Shown here: positions 31,190 to 42,115 of the stretch, one piece after another | Layout of the letters: the number at the start of each line of letters is the position of its first letter | Numbering within the stretch: position 1 is the first letter of the stretch | Source: Cephalopachus bancanus | Lineage: Eukaryota > Chordata > Mammalia > Primates > Tarsiidae | DNA: 64,000 nucleotides | Direction: 5' to 3' | NCBI GenBank assembly: GCA_027257055.1 | Contig: JAPVLO010000518.1 | Location: 248,001-312,000, forward strand | Program-made: the position numbers and the translations under genes | Notes under the pieces: generated by a model | Seen by the model: the letters and a program-made list of their open reading frames with translations, nothing else | The model's database searches: none | What the model was told of the DNA's origin: nothing

Positions 31190-31545
31190 ATCTTCCATAC
31201 TTTTTTCCTTTGAGTTTTTAGTGTTTCCTTTATTGATCTATAAAGTTGATTTATATTTTGGATCATTAGCTTTTTGTTGAAAATATCTTCTTTTTTGATT
31301 TGCAATTTAATTTTACTTCTGATGCCCTCTTAAGTATAAAAATATCAAAATCTTATGTAGTCAAATGTACAAATCTTTTTTTCCCATAGTCTATTCCATG
31401 ATTTTTATGCCTTACAAAGTCCTTTTCCCTTCCAAATGTAATCTAATAATCATATATATTATCTGTAGTGTATTTTTAAAAACTTTCAACTTTCAAATCC
31501 ATCTGGGATCTCTCTTGCTGTATGGTATGATTGACAGTAAGATGT
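31190..31545 (-). mobile_element. Old L1M fragment (reverse)
   Basis: TTGATTTATATTTTGGATCATTAGC, TTATGTAGTCAAATGTACAAATC, ATGCCTTACAAAGTCC and TTTCAAATCCATCTGGGATC follow reverse L1M order. Confidence 0.65.
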
Positions 31546-31806
31546 GGTATATGAGAACCGACCAGTGCAGGATGAAGAAATCACAGCCTATAGAACATAG
31601 GACTCTTTGTGAAATTACAAAGAGCATGTATTCTGAGATTTTTCTAATCATGTACAAAGCCAAAGATGCCCAGTCTCTGCTACTGGGGCTCCTCTACATT
31701 TAAGCTGATCTAAAAAAGCCCTGGAAGAGAAACTGAGTGTGTCCCATTGGTCTCTCTTCAGCAGGGGTCTGAATAGCTCTGCAGAAGTCCTTTTCAGCAC
31801 CCAGTT
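31546..31806. other. Unassigned sequence
   Basis: Nothing recognisable. Confidence 0.4.
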
Positions 31807-31816
31807 TCTTCCCCTC

Positions 31817-31964
31817 CCCCTTTTTTTGAGTTGGAGTCTCACTCTGTTGCCCGGGCTGGCACACTCATGGCCACTACAGCCTCAACATCCTGGGCTCAGG
31901 TGATTCTTCCACCTCAGTTGTCCAAGTAGCTGGAACTACAGGCGTGCACCACCATGCCTGGCTA
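31817..31964 (-). mobile_element. Single right-arm Alu monomer
   Basis: Only the right arm is present, from its T-run and GAGTTGGAGTCTCACTCTG to CACCATGCCTGGCT. A near-perfect 10 bp duplication TCTTCCCCTC / TCTTCCCTTC (31807-31816 and 31965-31974) flanks it, so it arrived as a one-arm insertion rather than by later deletion. Confidence 0.9.
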
Positions 31965-31974
31965 TCTTCCCTTC

Positions 31975-33068
31975 TTCACTGGGCCAGGCAGTATTGTTTA
32001 ATGAACAATACTGATAAGCAACAAGAATCACATAGATATAGTTCTAGTTCCAACATAAAGTGCTATGGTAAAGATACTGTGCTTTCATTTCACTCCTGGG
32101 TTTAATTGAAGTCTGACTTCAAAACAGAAATATCTGTTTTTGTTGTTCTCATTCAGTTCTGAGCTCTTTTCTCTGACTGAGGATGCTATTGCTTCAACCC
32201 ATCAGACCCACAGCTTATTATGAGCAGTATCTCTAAGCTTATGTGACACTCATAGTCTCCGGCAGGCAATTTTGTCCTTCATCAGACCCTCTGCTGGCTC
32301 ATTGTTCCACATGTGCATGCCTATATCCCAAAGAGAAACCAAGCTTCTCCCACCCCCATCTAATGCACACTGCTTTTGGAAAACATCAGAAACCTTTGCA
32401 TCTGGCTCTATTTGAGCTCAGATTTCATGTAGTGCATGTGGCAAACGTGCAAAGACAGACAGTAACTATGAGCCAGAAGTTTCCCTGCATGTCACCTTTG
32501 ATTACAAAGATCTCTGATCACACACTAGCCATTATAATCATAAGATTCCATAAAATCAGTGACCCTCCAACAAGTGTTAGGTGAGAACACATTACATAGA
32601 TTAAAAAAAATCCTTTTATATGTAATATTCAATTTTTAGAACTTCTTAAGGTAAACTAACAAAACAATGCTAACTTAGTGTTTCCCAAGAACTTCATACT
32701 ATGTGTGACTAAGTCACCCTGGACCTCTGTATAAACTCTTTTCAAATTTCAATGGAATGTTTTAAAAAAATTAAATTCTGATTTAGCTTGCATTTTTAGT
32801 TATAAAAACATAATGTCTATGTGCCAGGCAGGCTGTAAACCTGCAGGGGGTCTGCTGGATGTCATAATGGGATTTGTACATAAATGTAAATTAATCAGTA
32901 AGCGAGCTATAACTACAAAGGATAAACATCAAAAGGTTAAGTGAAAGGCGGACATTATTTCATTCAGATTAGAAAGAAAGAACAGTCTTGGGAGAGTCAT
33001 GCTGAGAAATGACCATATTTTTTCCTTCACTGATTGGGTAGAGAAAAAAGATGCAGGAACCCTGAGCA
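31975..33068. other. Unassigned mostly unique sequence
   Basis: About 1.1 kb with no recognised repeat. A 113-codon plus-strand frame (32243-32584) has no recognisable domain. Confidence 0.4.
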
Positions 33069-33080
33069 CTCAGTTACTCT

Positions 33081-33266
33081 TTTTTTTTTAAATGTGTAAT
33101 AACTACATTAATTTTTTAACTTTATTTTATTATAGAGCTGTGGGGTACAAGTCAGAATTAGGTACATAAGCAATCTATATGCAGGTGAAGTTTGGCCTCC
33201 AACTGGTCCTTACTTCCCCTGGGTTAGGACCCGGTGTGCTTTGTGTTGTTTGTGCCTCCCCCACCC
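33081..33266 (-). mobile_element. 5'-truncated L1 3' tail (186 bp)
   Basis: Starts with a T-run, then AGAGCTGTGGGGTACAAG, GTACATAAGCAATC and GGTTAGGACCCGGTGTGC, a diverged L1 3'UTR of the GGGGTACA type. Near-perfect 12 bp duplication CTCAGTTACTCT / CTCAGTTGCTCT (33069-33080 and 33267-33278). Confidence 0.9.
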
Positions 33267-33589
33267 CTCAGTTGCTCTCAAGAGCATGGCAGCAGTATGA
33301 AGACATTCCTGGGATCAACCAAAATAATGGGGAAGAAAGAAAGATGCAGGTGAAGGAAAACTGCAGGAATTCCACAAGTGTTCAGTATGAAAGTGCAAGG
33401 TGTGCTTCTCTCAAGTCCACAAACTCTAAGGCTAGGTTAAGTTGTGGTTCAAAAATAAAGGTCCAGGTGTGAAATACCTAACTATACTTGGGCAGGGAAA
33501 GAGAAGAAACAAATATACTAGGTGTTAGGCATATCCATGAGCTTCTGATGTGAATTCCTTCATCAACTGTATAACATGCAGGAGAGGAG

Positions 33590-33665
33590 TCAGAGCTGGT
33601 TTCGCCACTTTCTAGCAATTGACCATAAAGAGATTATTCATTTCCCTGAGACTTTGTTTCGTATC
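33590..33665 (+). mobile_element. MIR fragment
   Basis: GAGCTGGTTTCGCCACTTTC, TAGCAATTGACC and TCCCTGAGACTTTGTTTC match the forward MIR core. Confidence 0.5.
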
Positions 33666-33674
33666 ATTCACTCT

Positions 33675-33840
33675 TTAGTCAGTCATTCATTTGAACATTT
33701 ATCGGATACTGTTCACTGTGCCAGGCACAGAGAACCTCAAGATGAACTATGACATAGACTCTGGCCCCAGAAAGTCCCCAGTCTAGGAGGGGAAAAACAT
33801 ACACCAAGCAGAGTGATAATAAAATCAGATGGTTAACGTA
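33675..33840 (-). mobile_element. L2 3'-end fragment (reverse)
   Basis: AGTCATTCATTTGAACATTTATCGG, CACTGTGCCAGGCACAGAG and CCCAGTCTAGGAGGGGAAAAAC match the reverse complement of the L2 3' end. Confidence 0.7.
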
Positions 33841-33849
33841 TTGAGGAAA

Positions 33850-34310
33850 AAGGGCTATGTGCACCCAGATATTTTATCCTGGGGTGTATTAAAAATATTT
33901 GACATCTATCTTAGCATGGTACTGGTTAGTTAAAAAGGAATGCAGCCGTAAAAAAAACAAATGAATGATCCACCAGTTTGGCCTTTCCTGTGCCTACTGA
34001 TTGACTGAAAGTCAGTCTTGCACATATATCCTACTATACAAGAAATATGTAAGCAACTATTGCAGCTACACACACACACACACACACACACACAACACAC
34101 ACACACACACACCTTGGAAATTAAAGTTTCTAAAAAGAGAAAAAGAAAAGATACTCAAAAAAATAAACATCCTTCTACTTTCTTGCATCAACAGCTCTTC
34201 AAGTACTCCCATTAAAATCTATAAAAATAATAAAAGGAAAGAATAATTCTTTCAAAAGAAATAGAAGCATTGATAACAGAATGAAATTCAAACACCAATT
34301 TTTCAACAGA
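33850..34310. other. Unassigned sequence around a CA repeat
   Basis: No gene recognised; a (CA)n tract at 34068-34112 produces threonine/histidine frames that are artefacts. Confidence 0.45.
34068..34112. repeat. (CA)n microsatellite
   Basis: ACACACACACACACACACAC run with one interrupted unit (CAACAC). Confidence 0.96.
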
Positions 34311-34424
34311 TTTATAAGATGGGTATAATAGTACCTTCCTGGGTTGTTAGGAATGCATTAATGAATGAATGGAAAGCAGTATTTCAGGGTTTAGCAGTTA
34401 GAAGGTCCTAATATAGGAATTATT

Positions 34425-34560
34425 AATTTTTCTTATAGATGAGGAAACTGAAGCTGAAAGAGGTTAAGTAATTTGTTCAAGTTCATACAACTAGTTAGTG
34501 TTGGAGCCAGAATTTGACACCACCATATGACCATACAATGGAAAAGTCCATATCATTTCC
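34425..34560 (-). mobile_element. MIR fragment (reverse)
   Basis: TAGATGAGGAAACTGAAGC, AGAGGTTAAGTAATTTGTTCAAG and AGTGTTGGAGCCAGAATTTGAC are characteristic reverse-MIR text. A forward MIR-like scrap (TTATAAGATGGGTATAATAG) lies at 34312-34375. Confidence 0.8.
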
Positions 34561-34961
34561 TTGTATTTCTTTAAGTACTCCTCTAAGCTGTAAATTACAA
34601 ATATAATGGTGTGTTAACCTTAGTTAAGTATTTTCCCTGGCTGTTTTGACAAGTTCAATGTTGTGCACTAAACAGATAACAGATATTAGTTATGCCTGTA
34701 GTTGATCCAATTATGGAGGTTTTAAAGCAAGATTGGCTAATCTGACCCCAAATTCATCACCCAGACAACACTGATCCTGCTGGGACAGCTAATCTAAATC
34801 ACAGACATAAGCACCCAGGAGAGTACAGCTGCTGGGATGTGAGCCTCAAAAAGTCAGATCTATAAAATGACAGCAATGATCCATAGCATTTTAGCATGTG
34901 ATGTGTCATACAGGCAGGGAGCGTGAAAGTGATTTATGATTACAAGAGTGAGCAGAGCCAC
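34561..34961. other. Unassigned sequence
   Basis: No recognised repeat or coding frame. Confidence 0.4.
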
Positions 34962-34976
34962 CATAAAACACCTTTA

Positions 34977-35389
34977 AAAAATTTTTTTAAAATTTTAAAG
35001 ATGGGTACAATTCAGGGCTAGGTGTACAAATAGTCATTGTACAGGTAAAGTTTGGGACTCACTTTGGTTCCCGCTTCACTTGGTTTGAGATCAGTTACCC
35101 TTATTGATGAAGTGTCCCCCTTACCCCTTTCCCTGGAAGTTTTCCTACTGCCAATTCCTTTCTTATAGTATTATGATAATTGTTCAGGGTCCACTTGTGA
35201 CAATATGTGGTACAGAGTTCTTTGTTTCTATGACAGATTACTGAGTATGATAGACTCTAAATCCATCCAAGTTATTGTGAAATTCATAATTTTGTCCTTC
35301 TTTATGGCTGTGTAATACTCCATCATGCATAGGTACCACATTTTGTTAATACAGTCCACTTTTCGATGGGCAGCACGGTTGGTTCCATG
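34977..35389 (-). mobile_element. 5'-truncated L1 3' tail (413 bp)
   Basis: T-run, then GGGTACAATTCAGGGCTAGG, TATAGTATTATGATAATTGTTCAGG, TTCTTTGTTTCTATGACAG and CCATCATGCATAGGTACCAC, covering the 3'UTR and the ORF2 end. Flanked by CATAAAACACCTTTA (34962-34976 and 35390-35404). An older L1 branch than the full-length copy (TTCAGGGC in place of TTAAGGGT). Confidence 0.95.
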
Positions 35390-35536
35390 CATAAAACACC
35401 TTTATGTGCTCATATTTAATAGGTGCCATGGAAGCCAATTAAGGATTTCCCCCCAATGAAAGTAAATAATTATAGGAGGAGATATATGATTGGGAATTTG
35501 CACCTTTAGAAAGGTTTCACCAAAAATCACATACAA

Positions 35537-35831
35537 GGCCAAGCGTGGTGGCTCAAGCCTGTAATCCCAGCACTTTGGGAGGCTGAGGTGAGAGGATTGC
35601 CTGAGCCCACAGGTTTGAGAACAGCCTAGGCAACTTGACAAGATGTCACCTCTACAATAAAAAAATAAAAAAATTAGCTGAGTGTGGTAGTGCATGTCTG
35701 TAGTTCTGGCTACTTGGAAGGCTGAGGCAGAAGGATCATCTGAGCCCAGCAGGTTGATGCTGGGGTGGCCGTGAGCATGCCACTGCACTCCAGCCTGGGC
35801 GACTGAGTGTCCAACTCAAAAAAAAAAAAAA
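35537..35831 (+). mobile_element. Alu dimer
   Basis: GGCCAAGCGTGGTGGCTCAAG to GTGTCCAACTC plus A-tail. Flanks TCACATACAA (35527-35536) and TTCACTTACAA (35832-35842) are the target duplication. Inserted just before old L1 3' text. Confidence 0.92.
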
Positions 35832-36325
35832 TTCACTTACAAGCTGGCTAGTATTAAAAAGACAAAAAGTAACAGATGCTGGTGAGAATGCAGAGAAAAG
35901 TGAACTCTTGTACACTGTAGGAATGTAAATTAGTATAGCCATTATGGAAAACAGTATGGAGATTTCTCAAAAAACTGAAAGTAAAACTTCCACACGATCC
36001 AGCAATCTATTACTGGGTATTTACCTAAAGGAAAGGAAATGAGTATATCAAAGGGATATCTGCACTCCCATTTTATTGCAGCATTATTCACAACAGCAAA
36101 GATACAGAATCAACCTAAGTATTCATTAATGAATGAATGGATACAGAAACGTGGTATATAGACACAATGGAATGCTAGTCAACCATAAAAAAGAATAAAA
36201 TCCTGCCATTTACAGCAACTTGGATAGAACTGGATATAATTATGTTAAGTGAAATAAACCAGGCACAAAAAGACAAATATCTCATATTCTTACTCATAAG
36301 TGTGGGCTAAAGAAGTTTATCTCAA

Positions 36326-36624
36326 GCTGGGCATGGTGGCTCACATCTATAATCCCCCCACTTTGGCAGGCTGAGGTGAGAGGATTGCCTGAGCTCAGGA
36401 GTTTGAGACAAGCCTGGGCAGCTTGGCAAGACCGCACTTCCACAATAAATCAAAAATTAGCCAGGCGTAGTGGTTCATCCCTGTAGTTTCAGTTACTTGG
36501 AAGGCTGAGGCGAAGGATCGCAGGAGCCCAGCAGGTCGAGGCTGCAGTGGCCGTGGGTGTGCCACTGCCCTCCAGCCTAGGCAATAGAATGAGACTGCAA
36601 CTCAGGAAAAAAAAAAAAAAGCAG
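36326..36624 (+). mobile_element. Alu dimer
   Basis: GCTGGGCATGGTGGCTCACATC to GACTGCAACTCAGG plus A-tail; AAGAAGTTT occurs on both sides (36310-36318, 36625-36633). Confidence 0.9.
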
Positions 36625-36953
36625 AAGAAGTTTCTTTCTTTCATGGAGGTAGACAGCGAATGGTCACCAGAGGCTGGGAAGGGGGTGTAGGTATTGGTGG
36701 GGGAGGGGAACAGATGAAGAGAGGTTGGTTAATGGGAACAAACATCCAGTCAAATAGAAGGAAGGAATGCTAATGTTTGATAGCAGAGTAGGGTGACTGG
36801 TTAACAATGTATTGCATAGTTCAAAATAGCCAGAAGAAAAAACTTGAAATGTTTTCAACACATAGAAATGATAAATACTCGAAGTGATGTACACCCCAAA
36901 TACCTCAACTAGATGTTTACACATTCTATGCCTGTAACAAAATATCACATGCA

Positions 36954-37257
36954 GCCGGGCTTGGTGGCTCAGCCTGTAATCCCGTGCCTTTGGGAAGCTG
37001 AGGTGAGTGGATTGCCTGAGCCCGTGGGTTCGAGACCCGCCTGGGCAGCGAGACCTCATCGCTACAATAAATCAAAAAATCAGCTGGGCGTGGTAGCGCA
37101 TGCCTATAATTCAGGCTACTTGGAAGGCTGAGGCGGAAGGATCGCTGGAGCCCATCAGGTCGAGGCTGCGATGGCCGGGAGCGGCCACTGCACTCCAGTC
37201 TGGGCAACAGAGTGAGACTCCAACTAAAAAAAAAAAAAAAAAAAAAAAAATATATAT
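36954..37257 (+). mobile_element. Alu dimer, lemur-type, young
   Basis: GCCGGGCTTGGTGGCTCAGC to GACTCCAACT plus a long A-tail ending TATATATA. Target duplication ATATCACATGCA (36942-36953 and 37257-37268). The B-box-like GGGTTCGAGACCCGCC is intact and many CpGs survive. Confidence 0.94.
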
Positions 37258-37329
37258 ATATCACATGCACCCCATGAAAATGTACAAATATTATGTAGTA
37301 ATAAGCAACTTAAAAATCATTTAAAAGCT

Positions 37330-38597
37330 ATATTGGAATATTTTAAAGAGCATTTGTAAAGGTAAAGCAATGAGTTGGAGTTTGTGAGTTTTTTGTCCAG
37401 AGAAGTCTGAATAGGAGACAGAAGAGATAAGCAGCAAGAGAGATCATCACAGGAGACAGGCAGTCTTCTCTGCTAGTTAGGAGGTTATAAAAACACCTGC
37501 TAATCTAAACACTGGAAAAAGTTGGAAACAAAGCAGATCAATTTTTTCCTCACCCACAAGTCTGTTAGAGATAAGTCATTCTTTCCGCATGCATCTGAAA
37601 TAACTCTCCTTTGAGCAGAGATAAAACATATGTAAAGCTTCATTAAAAATTACATTTTCTCTCAGACAAGTTATGAACAAGGAATACATGTGAATTAGGG
37701 TGCCTATAATCATAGTTCTTGCTGCCTTGGATACAACTTGGGTCTTGATGTAATTGCTTTGTGGAAGTGCAAAGCAGGATTTATTCTCACAGAAGAGTCA
37801 AAGTTACCGTGGAAACTACAGCTTAGAAATTCCTCGATTTTTTTTTACAGTTAAAAAACTTTCAATATGATTGTATTTTTTAAAAATTGAATGGACTATT
37901 ATAAGTAGAACCTGGTTTTTTAATCTCTGAATCATATTTTCCTCCTCTTCTGAAGAAAGCACTTCAATCACGGAAACAATTCAATATATGATCTTTATGG
38001 ATGGACCCACCTGCTGAGAGTTCTGATGAAAACCATACAGAAAAGCCAACAAGTAATTGTAGAAACACAAACCACCACTTTCCATTAGATACCACATTTG
38101 TAGATAACAACAGTGTTTCAATAAAAACATGATTTATTGTTTCCAACATAGAATGAATCATCTCTTTTGAAAACTACTTTTATAATAGCTTATACATCTG
38201 GGCCAAGAAATTTATAGCTAGCAAATTAGTAGTTAAGTGCTAAAATTTGTTCCCATGAATACCATATTGCTTTTAAGAAATCTGAAATTCATTGTGCATT
38301 CCTTTTATAGGACCAGCAGGATAGTTGCTTATGTGTGTGATATACCTATAGCTAAGATGACTAAGTGTCTATCAAGGATTCATGTTTCTCTTCCATGATG
38401 TAGAGTTGTTGCTAGGAAGTGGCCTTCCAGCCAGGGACTACATTTCCCAGGCATCACTGCATCGAGGCAAAGCCATGGGATACTTTCTACCAATAGACAG
38501 GACGTTTGACACTTTCAGGGCAAGGTGGTTCAGTGAAGAATGTATGTTCTCTATCCTTTGTTCTTCTATTAGATAGAAGATACTGAGGTCCAAGGGC
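37330..38597. other. Mostly unique sequence
   Basis: About 1.3 kb. A segment near 38390-38530 (CAGGGACTACATTTCCCAGGC, then AAGCCATGGGATAC) resembles old repeat sequence but I cannot name it. No coding evidence. Confidence 0.4.
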
Positions 38598-38790
38598 AAG
38601 GATCAGCAAATATAGCCTGAGGCTCAAATCTAGCCTGCCTCTTGTTTTTGTAAATAAAGTTTTATTGGAACATAGCTATGCTCAGTCGTTGTCTATGGCT
38701 GTGCTACAGCTTCAGAGTTGAGAAGTTGCAAGGGACCTGCAAAGCCAAAAATATTTACTATCTGAACCTTTAAAGAAAAATTGTGCTGAC
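38598..38790 (+). mobile_element. hAT-type non-autonomous MER element, near full length
   Basis: AAGGATCAGCAAATATAGCC, GTTTTTGTAAATAAAGTTTTATTGG, GTTGTCTATGGCTGTGC, AAATATTTACTATCTGAACC and the end TGTGCTGACATC. Same family as 10863-11012 and probably 50950-51139. Confidence 0.85.
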
Positions 38791-38974
38791 ATCTTTCATA
38801 GGATATAGTGAAGACAAGGTATGAAAAGAGGAGTGTCCTTGAATCATTATGCTGAGGAAAGTTTCCTGATCAGGAACACACATTGTGGATCTGAGAGAGT
38901 GAGAAAGAAATAAACTTCCACTGTATTTGAGGCATCTTAAAGTTTTTCATTAAAAAAAAAATTGTATTGTTTTT

Positions 38975-39109
38975 GGCCAGGCATGGTGGCTCACACCTAT
39001 AATCCCAGTACTTTGGGAGGCTGAGGTGAGAGGATTGCCTGAACCCGTGGGCTTCAGACCAATCTGGGCAATTTGGCAACACCTCATCTCTACAATTAAA
39101 AAAAAATTT
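38975..39109 (+). mobile_element. Single left-arm Alu monomer (FLAM-like)
   Basis: GGCCAGGCATGGTGGCTCACACC through ACCTCATCTCTACAATT plus an A-run, then genomic sequence with no right arm. Perfect 12 bp duplication TTGTATTGTTTT (38962-38973 and 39110-39121) shows that it inserted as one arm. Confidence 0.92.
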
Positions 39110-39121
39110 TTGTATTGTTTT

Positions 39122-39624
39122 AGCATATGTTCAAAGAGAATTGGAGAGTCAAAGTTTTTATGGTAGCTGAAAGAAAGAATGTTTTAGTAAAATTGTTAAT
39201 TTGTACAAAATTGGCTAAATGTCCCCAGGGCAAAAAAAAAAAAAAGTAACACTGGGTTACCTTTTCAATGGGGCAAGAATGTGAAATGGAAATTATTTCT
39301 ACTCTTACTGGATAAAATGCATTGTAATGTTATCAGACAACAATCATTTCTATCGCCATCAGTTTTCTAAAAGTCTTCATCAGTCTGCAAATCAATAGTA
39401 AATAGCAAGTCAAACAAAGAAACACACCCCTAAAGAGTCAGATAACTCCCAGGTAGATCTGCTAGCTAGTACATCATCTAACACTAAAACACAGAAAATA
39501 ATATTTTTCATGTAGTTCAAAGTTTTGATGGTCTTATGGTTAAGGTAAATAACACGATGTGAGCAACTGAGTCGTTGAGCACCGAACTCTGAAAACCTCT
39601 CATTTACGTGGACAATTCTAGAAC
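39122..39624. other. Unassigned sequence
   Basis: No recognised repeat or frame. Confidence 0.4.
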
Positions 39625-39637
39625 CATAGGATTCTTT

Positions 39638-39837
39638 TTTTTTAGTTGGAGTCTCACTCTGTCACCAAGGTTGGAGTGCAATGGCACGCTCACGGCCACC
39701 ACAGCCTAGATCTACTGGGCTCAGGCGATCCTTCCACCTCAGCCCTCCAAGTAGCTGGGACTACAGGCCTGTTCCACCACACCGGCTAATTTTTTAATTT
39801 ATTGTAGAGATGAGTTCTCACCAAATTGCCCAGGCTG
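39638..39837 (-). mobile_element. 5'-truncated Alu
   Basis: Right arm complete, left arm cut after CCAAATTGCCCAGGCTG. Perfect 13 bp duplication CATAGGATTCTTT (39625-39637 and 39838-39850), so truncation happened during insertion. Confidence 0.95.
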
Positions 39838-39850
39838 CATAGGATTCTTT

Positions 39851-40427
39851 AATAATAAACATAAATTTGTTTTTATAATATATGACAAAGTCCCAGATCT
39901 CTAAGTTTTCTGGTTTTTCTCTTTCTGCAGAAGATATGTAGTTTTCCAAATGTATTCTCTTACGTGGTCACCTGAAAAATTTTGGCATATACTATAATGA
40001 CCTTTGGTTTACCCTAACGATAAGCTGCTAGCAGGGCATATGACTCTTTACAGCTCTGCATGTTGTATATGAATTCTTCAACCAGATGGTGCAGCCATGT
40101 TTCATTTATAATCTGCAGCTTGGATCAATGCTCAGTGAAGGATGAGTGAACTGTGGCTCTTCCTGAGGCTGGGGAATTCCAGCCAGGACTGATGCATGAT
40201 CTTCTTTGGCCAAATTTCTCCAGGTGAAAGTTCAATTCTTCTTGGGTTGGAATGCGAATACTGGCTGCCCAAAGATGTTGAGGAAAAAGGAGAAATTCAC
40301 ACAGATTCTCTTTAACATGTTGGCTATTTGTTACTTCTGGTGTGATGAGATTTTTTCTGTTAGGGTATGAGTTGGTCTTATAGCATGTGGTTAAAATAAT
40401 TACTTTAAAAATAGTTAATTTTAATAC
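39851..40427. other. Unassigned sequence
   Basis: No recognised repeat. A 107-codon minus frame (40125-40448) lacks known features. Confidence 0.4.
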
Positions 40428-40438
40428 TCCATAAAGCA

Positions 40439-40756
40439 GGCTGGGCACGGTGGCTCATGCCTGTAATCCTAGCACTTTGGGAGGCAGAGGTAAGAGGATT
40501 GACTGAGCCCACAGGTTTGAGACCAGCCTGGGGAGCATGGTAAGATCGCGTCTCTCCAATAAATAAATCAGAAAAAAATTAGCTGGTTGTGGTGGTGCAT
40601 ACCTGTAGTTCCAGCTACTTATAAGGGTGAGGCAGAAGGATTGCCTGAACCCAGCAGGTTGAGGCTGTTGTGGCCGTGGGCAGTGTGCCACTGCACTCCA
40701 GCCTTGGTGACAAGTGAGACTCCAGCTCAAAAAAAAAAAAAAAAGAAAAGAAAAAA
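40439..40756 (+). mobile_element. Alu dimer
   Basis: GGCTGGGCACGGTGGCTCATG to GAGACTCCAGCTC plus A/G tail. Perfect 11 bp duplication TCCATAAAGCA (40428-40438 and 40757-40767). Confidence 0.95.
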
Positions 40757-40922
40757 TCCATAAAGCATTTCAGATTCAATTCAACATGTACCCTAAACAA
40801 CCTCAATTTATTGACTCAAGAGGATGAAAACTTTAAAGTTATTAAGTTTATGGTCAAGATTATTGTTTTATTTTATATACTGAAGTTAACACTGGCAGAA
40901 TAGGCATGCAAATAAATATTAA

Positions 40923-41224
40923 TTATTATTTTATTTTATTTTGAGTCAGAGTCTCACTCTGTCACCCAGGCTGGAGTGCAGTGGCATGCTCATGGCCACC
41001 CGAGCTTTGACCTGTGGGGTTCAGGAGATCCTTCCACCTCAGCCTTCCAAGTAGCTGGAAGTACAGGTGTGCACTACCATGCCTGGCTAATTTTTGTGAT
41101 TTATTGTAGAGACAAGGTCTCAACAAGTTGCCCGGGCTGGTCTTGAACCCCTCGGCTCAGGCAATCCTTTTGCCTCGGCCTCCCAAAGTGCTGGGATTAC
41201 AGACCTGAGCCACCGCTCCTGGCT
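40923..41224 (-). mobile_element. Alu dimer
   Basis: TTATTTTATTTTATTTTGAGTCAG to GCCACCGCTCCTGGCT; AAATATTAA on both sides (40914-40922, 41225-41233). Oriented against the Alu at 40439-40756, 166 bp away. Confidence 0.93.
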
Positions 41225-41465
41225 AAATATTAACTTTTAAAATAAAGGACTATGCCTTTAATTTGGAGGAGAGGTTACCTAAGGAATTGGGTCTTAAGTC
41301 AACAATGTAAAGAGGAAGTATTTTAAAACAAAGATGGCTATGACATTTGAGATAACCATATCAGTACAGTAGCAATCATACAAAACATTTTTCCTTTATT
41401 AAATTATTTTGAGTCAGCATTTGAAAAGATTTTGTTTCCAAATTCAGGAGACATAAATTAAAAAA

Positions 41466-41605
41466 AACCCAGGGTCAGGTACTGACCCAGGGTCAGTGCT
41501 TTTGGGAGGCTGAGACTAGAGGATTGCTTGAAGCCAGGCATTTAAGAGCAGCCTGGGCAACATAGTAAGATATTTCAACAAAGAAAGAAAGAAAGAAAAA
41601 AAGGA
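41466..41605 (+). mobile_element. Old Alu left-monomer (FLAM-like)
   Basis: CAGTGCTTTTGGGAGGCTGAGACTAG, GAGCAGCCTGGGCAACATAG, then a GAAAGAAAGAAAG tail. Its head is preceded by an 11 bp direct repeat CCCAGGGTCAG (41468-41478 and 41486-41496). Confidence 0.75.
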
Positions 41606-41784
41606 ACTTCAGGAACAAAGATAGGTTCCATCAACAATAACTACACCCAAACCCTCTTCACAAGGCGCTTGAATATTCATTCGCTTGTATCATTCATCCA
41701 ACAAACATTCTATTAAGTGCCTGGAAAGCATGGACATTGCTTTGGAAGCTGAACATCACCTACCACACCTCATAAGGCACATAG

Positions 41785-42010
41785 TTAACAGAGAGAGCTG
41801 ACTCCAAGCCGTCTGAGCTTGACATGAGGCACCTCCATTTATTAGCTGTATAACCTTGGGCAAATTATTGAGGGGTCACTGTGCTTAGTGTCTTCAAAAT
41901 GGAAATTAATAATAGCACCTACATTTTGGGGTCCTTGGTAGGATTAAATAGATAATCCATAAAAATGCCTGAAAGAGTGAAGGCATACTCTGAGTATGAA
42001 CATACTTCTA
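41785..42010 (+). mobile_element. MIR
   Basis: GAGAGCTGACTCCAAGCCGTCTGAGC, TTAGCTGTATAACCTTGGGCAAATTA, GCACCTACATTTTGGGG and AGGATTAAATAGATAATCC follow the forward MIR consensus. Confidence 0.88.
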
Positions 42011-42115
42011 CTACAATTATTATCTGTGAGATGGTTCGATTCAAACATGTCACCAGAACTGAACGGTAAAATTCAACCACAGCTGTGTCCCGTCCCAGTT
42101 ACTAGTCTCTTTATG

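Larger units (their letters stand above)
35843..37325 (+). mobile_element. Old L1 3' end (L1MA/L1PB-like), interrupted by two Alus
   Basis: ORF2 C-terminal code (AACAGATGCTGGTGAGAATGC, CATTACTGGGTATTTACC-type text, CCATAAAAAAGAATAAAATC) runs into a 3'UTR with the L1-typical G-rich tract GGGAAGGGGGTGTAGGTATTGG near 36677 and ends TGCACCCCATGAAAATGTAC. Alus at 36326-36624 and 36954-37257 are inserted in it. No intact frame. Confidence 0.9.

Noticed and set aside
30247..31213. Three consecutive plus-strand ORFs (129, 77, 105 codons) suggesting a small gene
   Set aside because: They lie on collinear L2 sequence in different frames with no start context or domain; L2 decay explains them.
34001..34246. 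Histidine/threonine-rich frames
   Set aside because: They translate the (CA)n microsatellite at 34068-34112.
41468..41496. CCCAGGGTCAG direct repeat as a target-site duplication
   Set aside because: Both copies lie on the same side of the Alu monomer, so it is a small local duplication and not an insertion flank.
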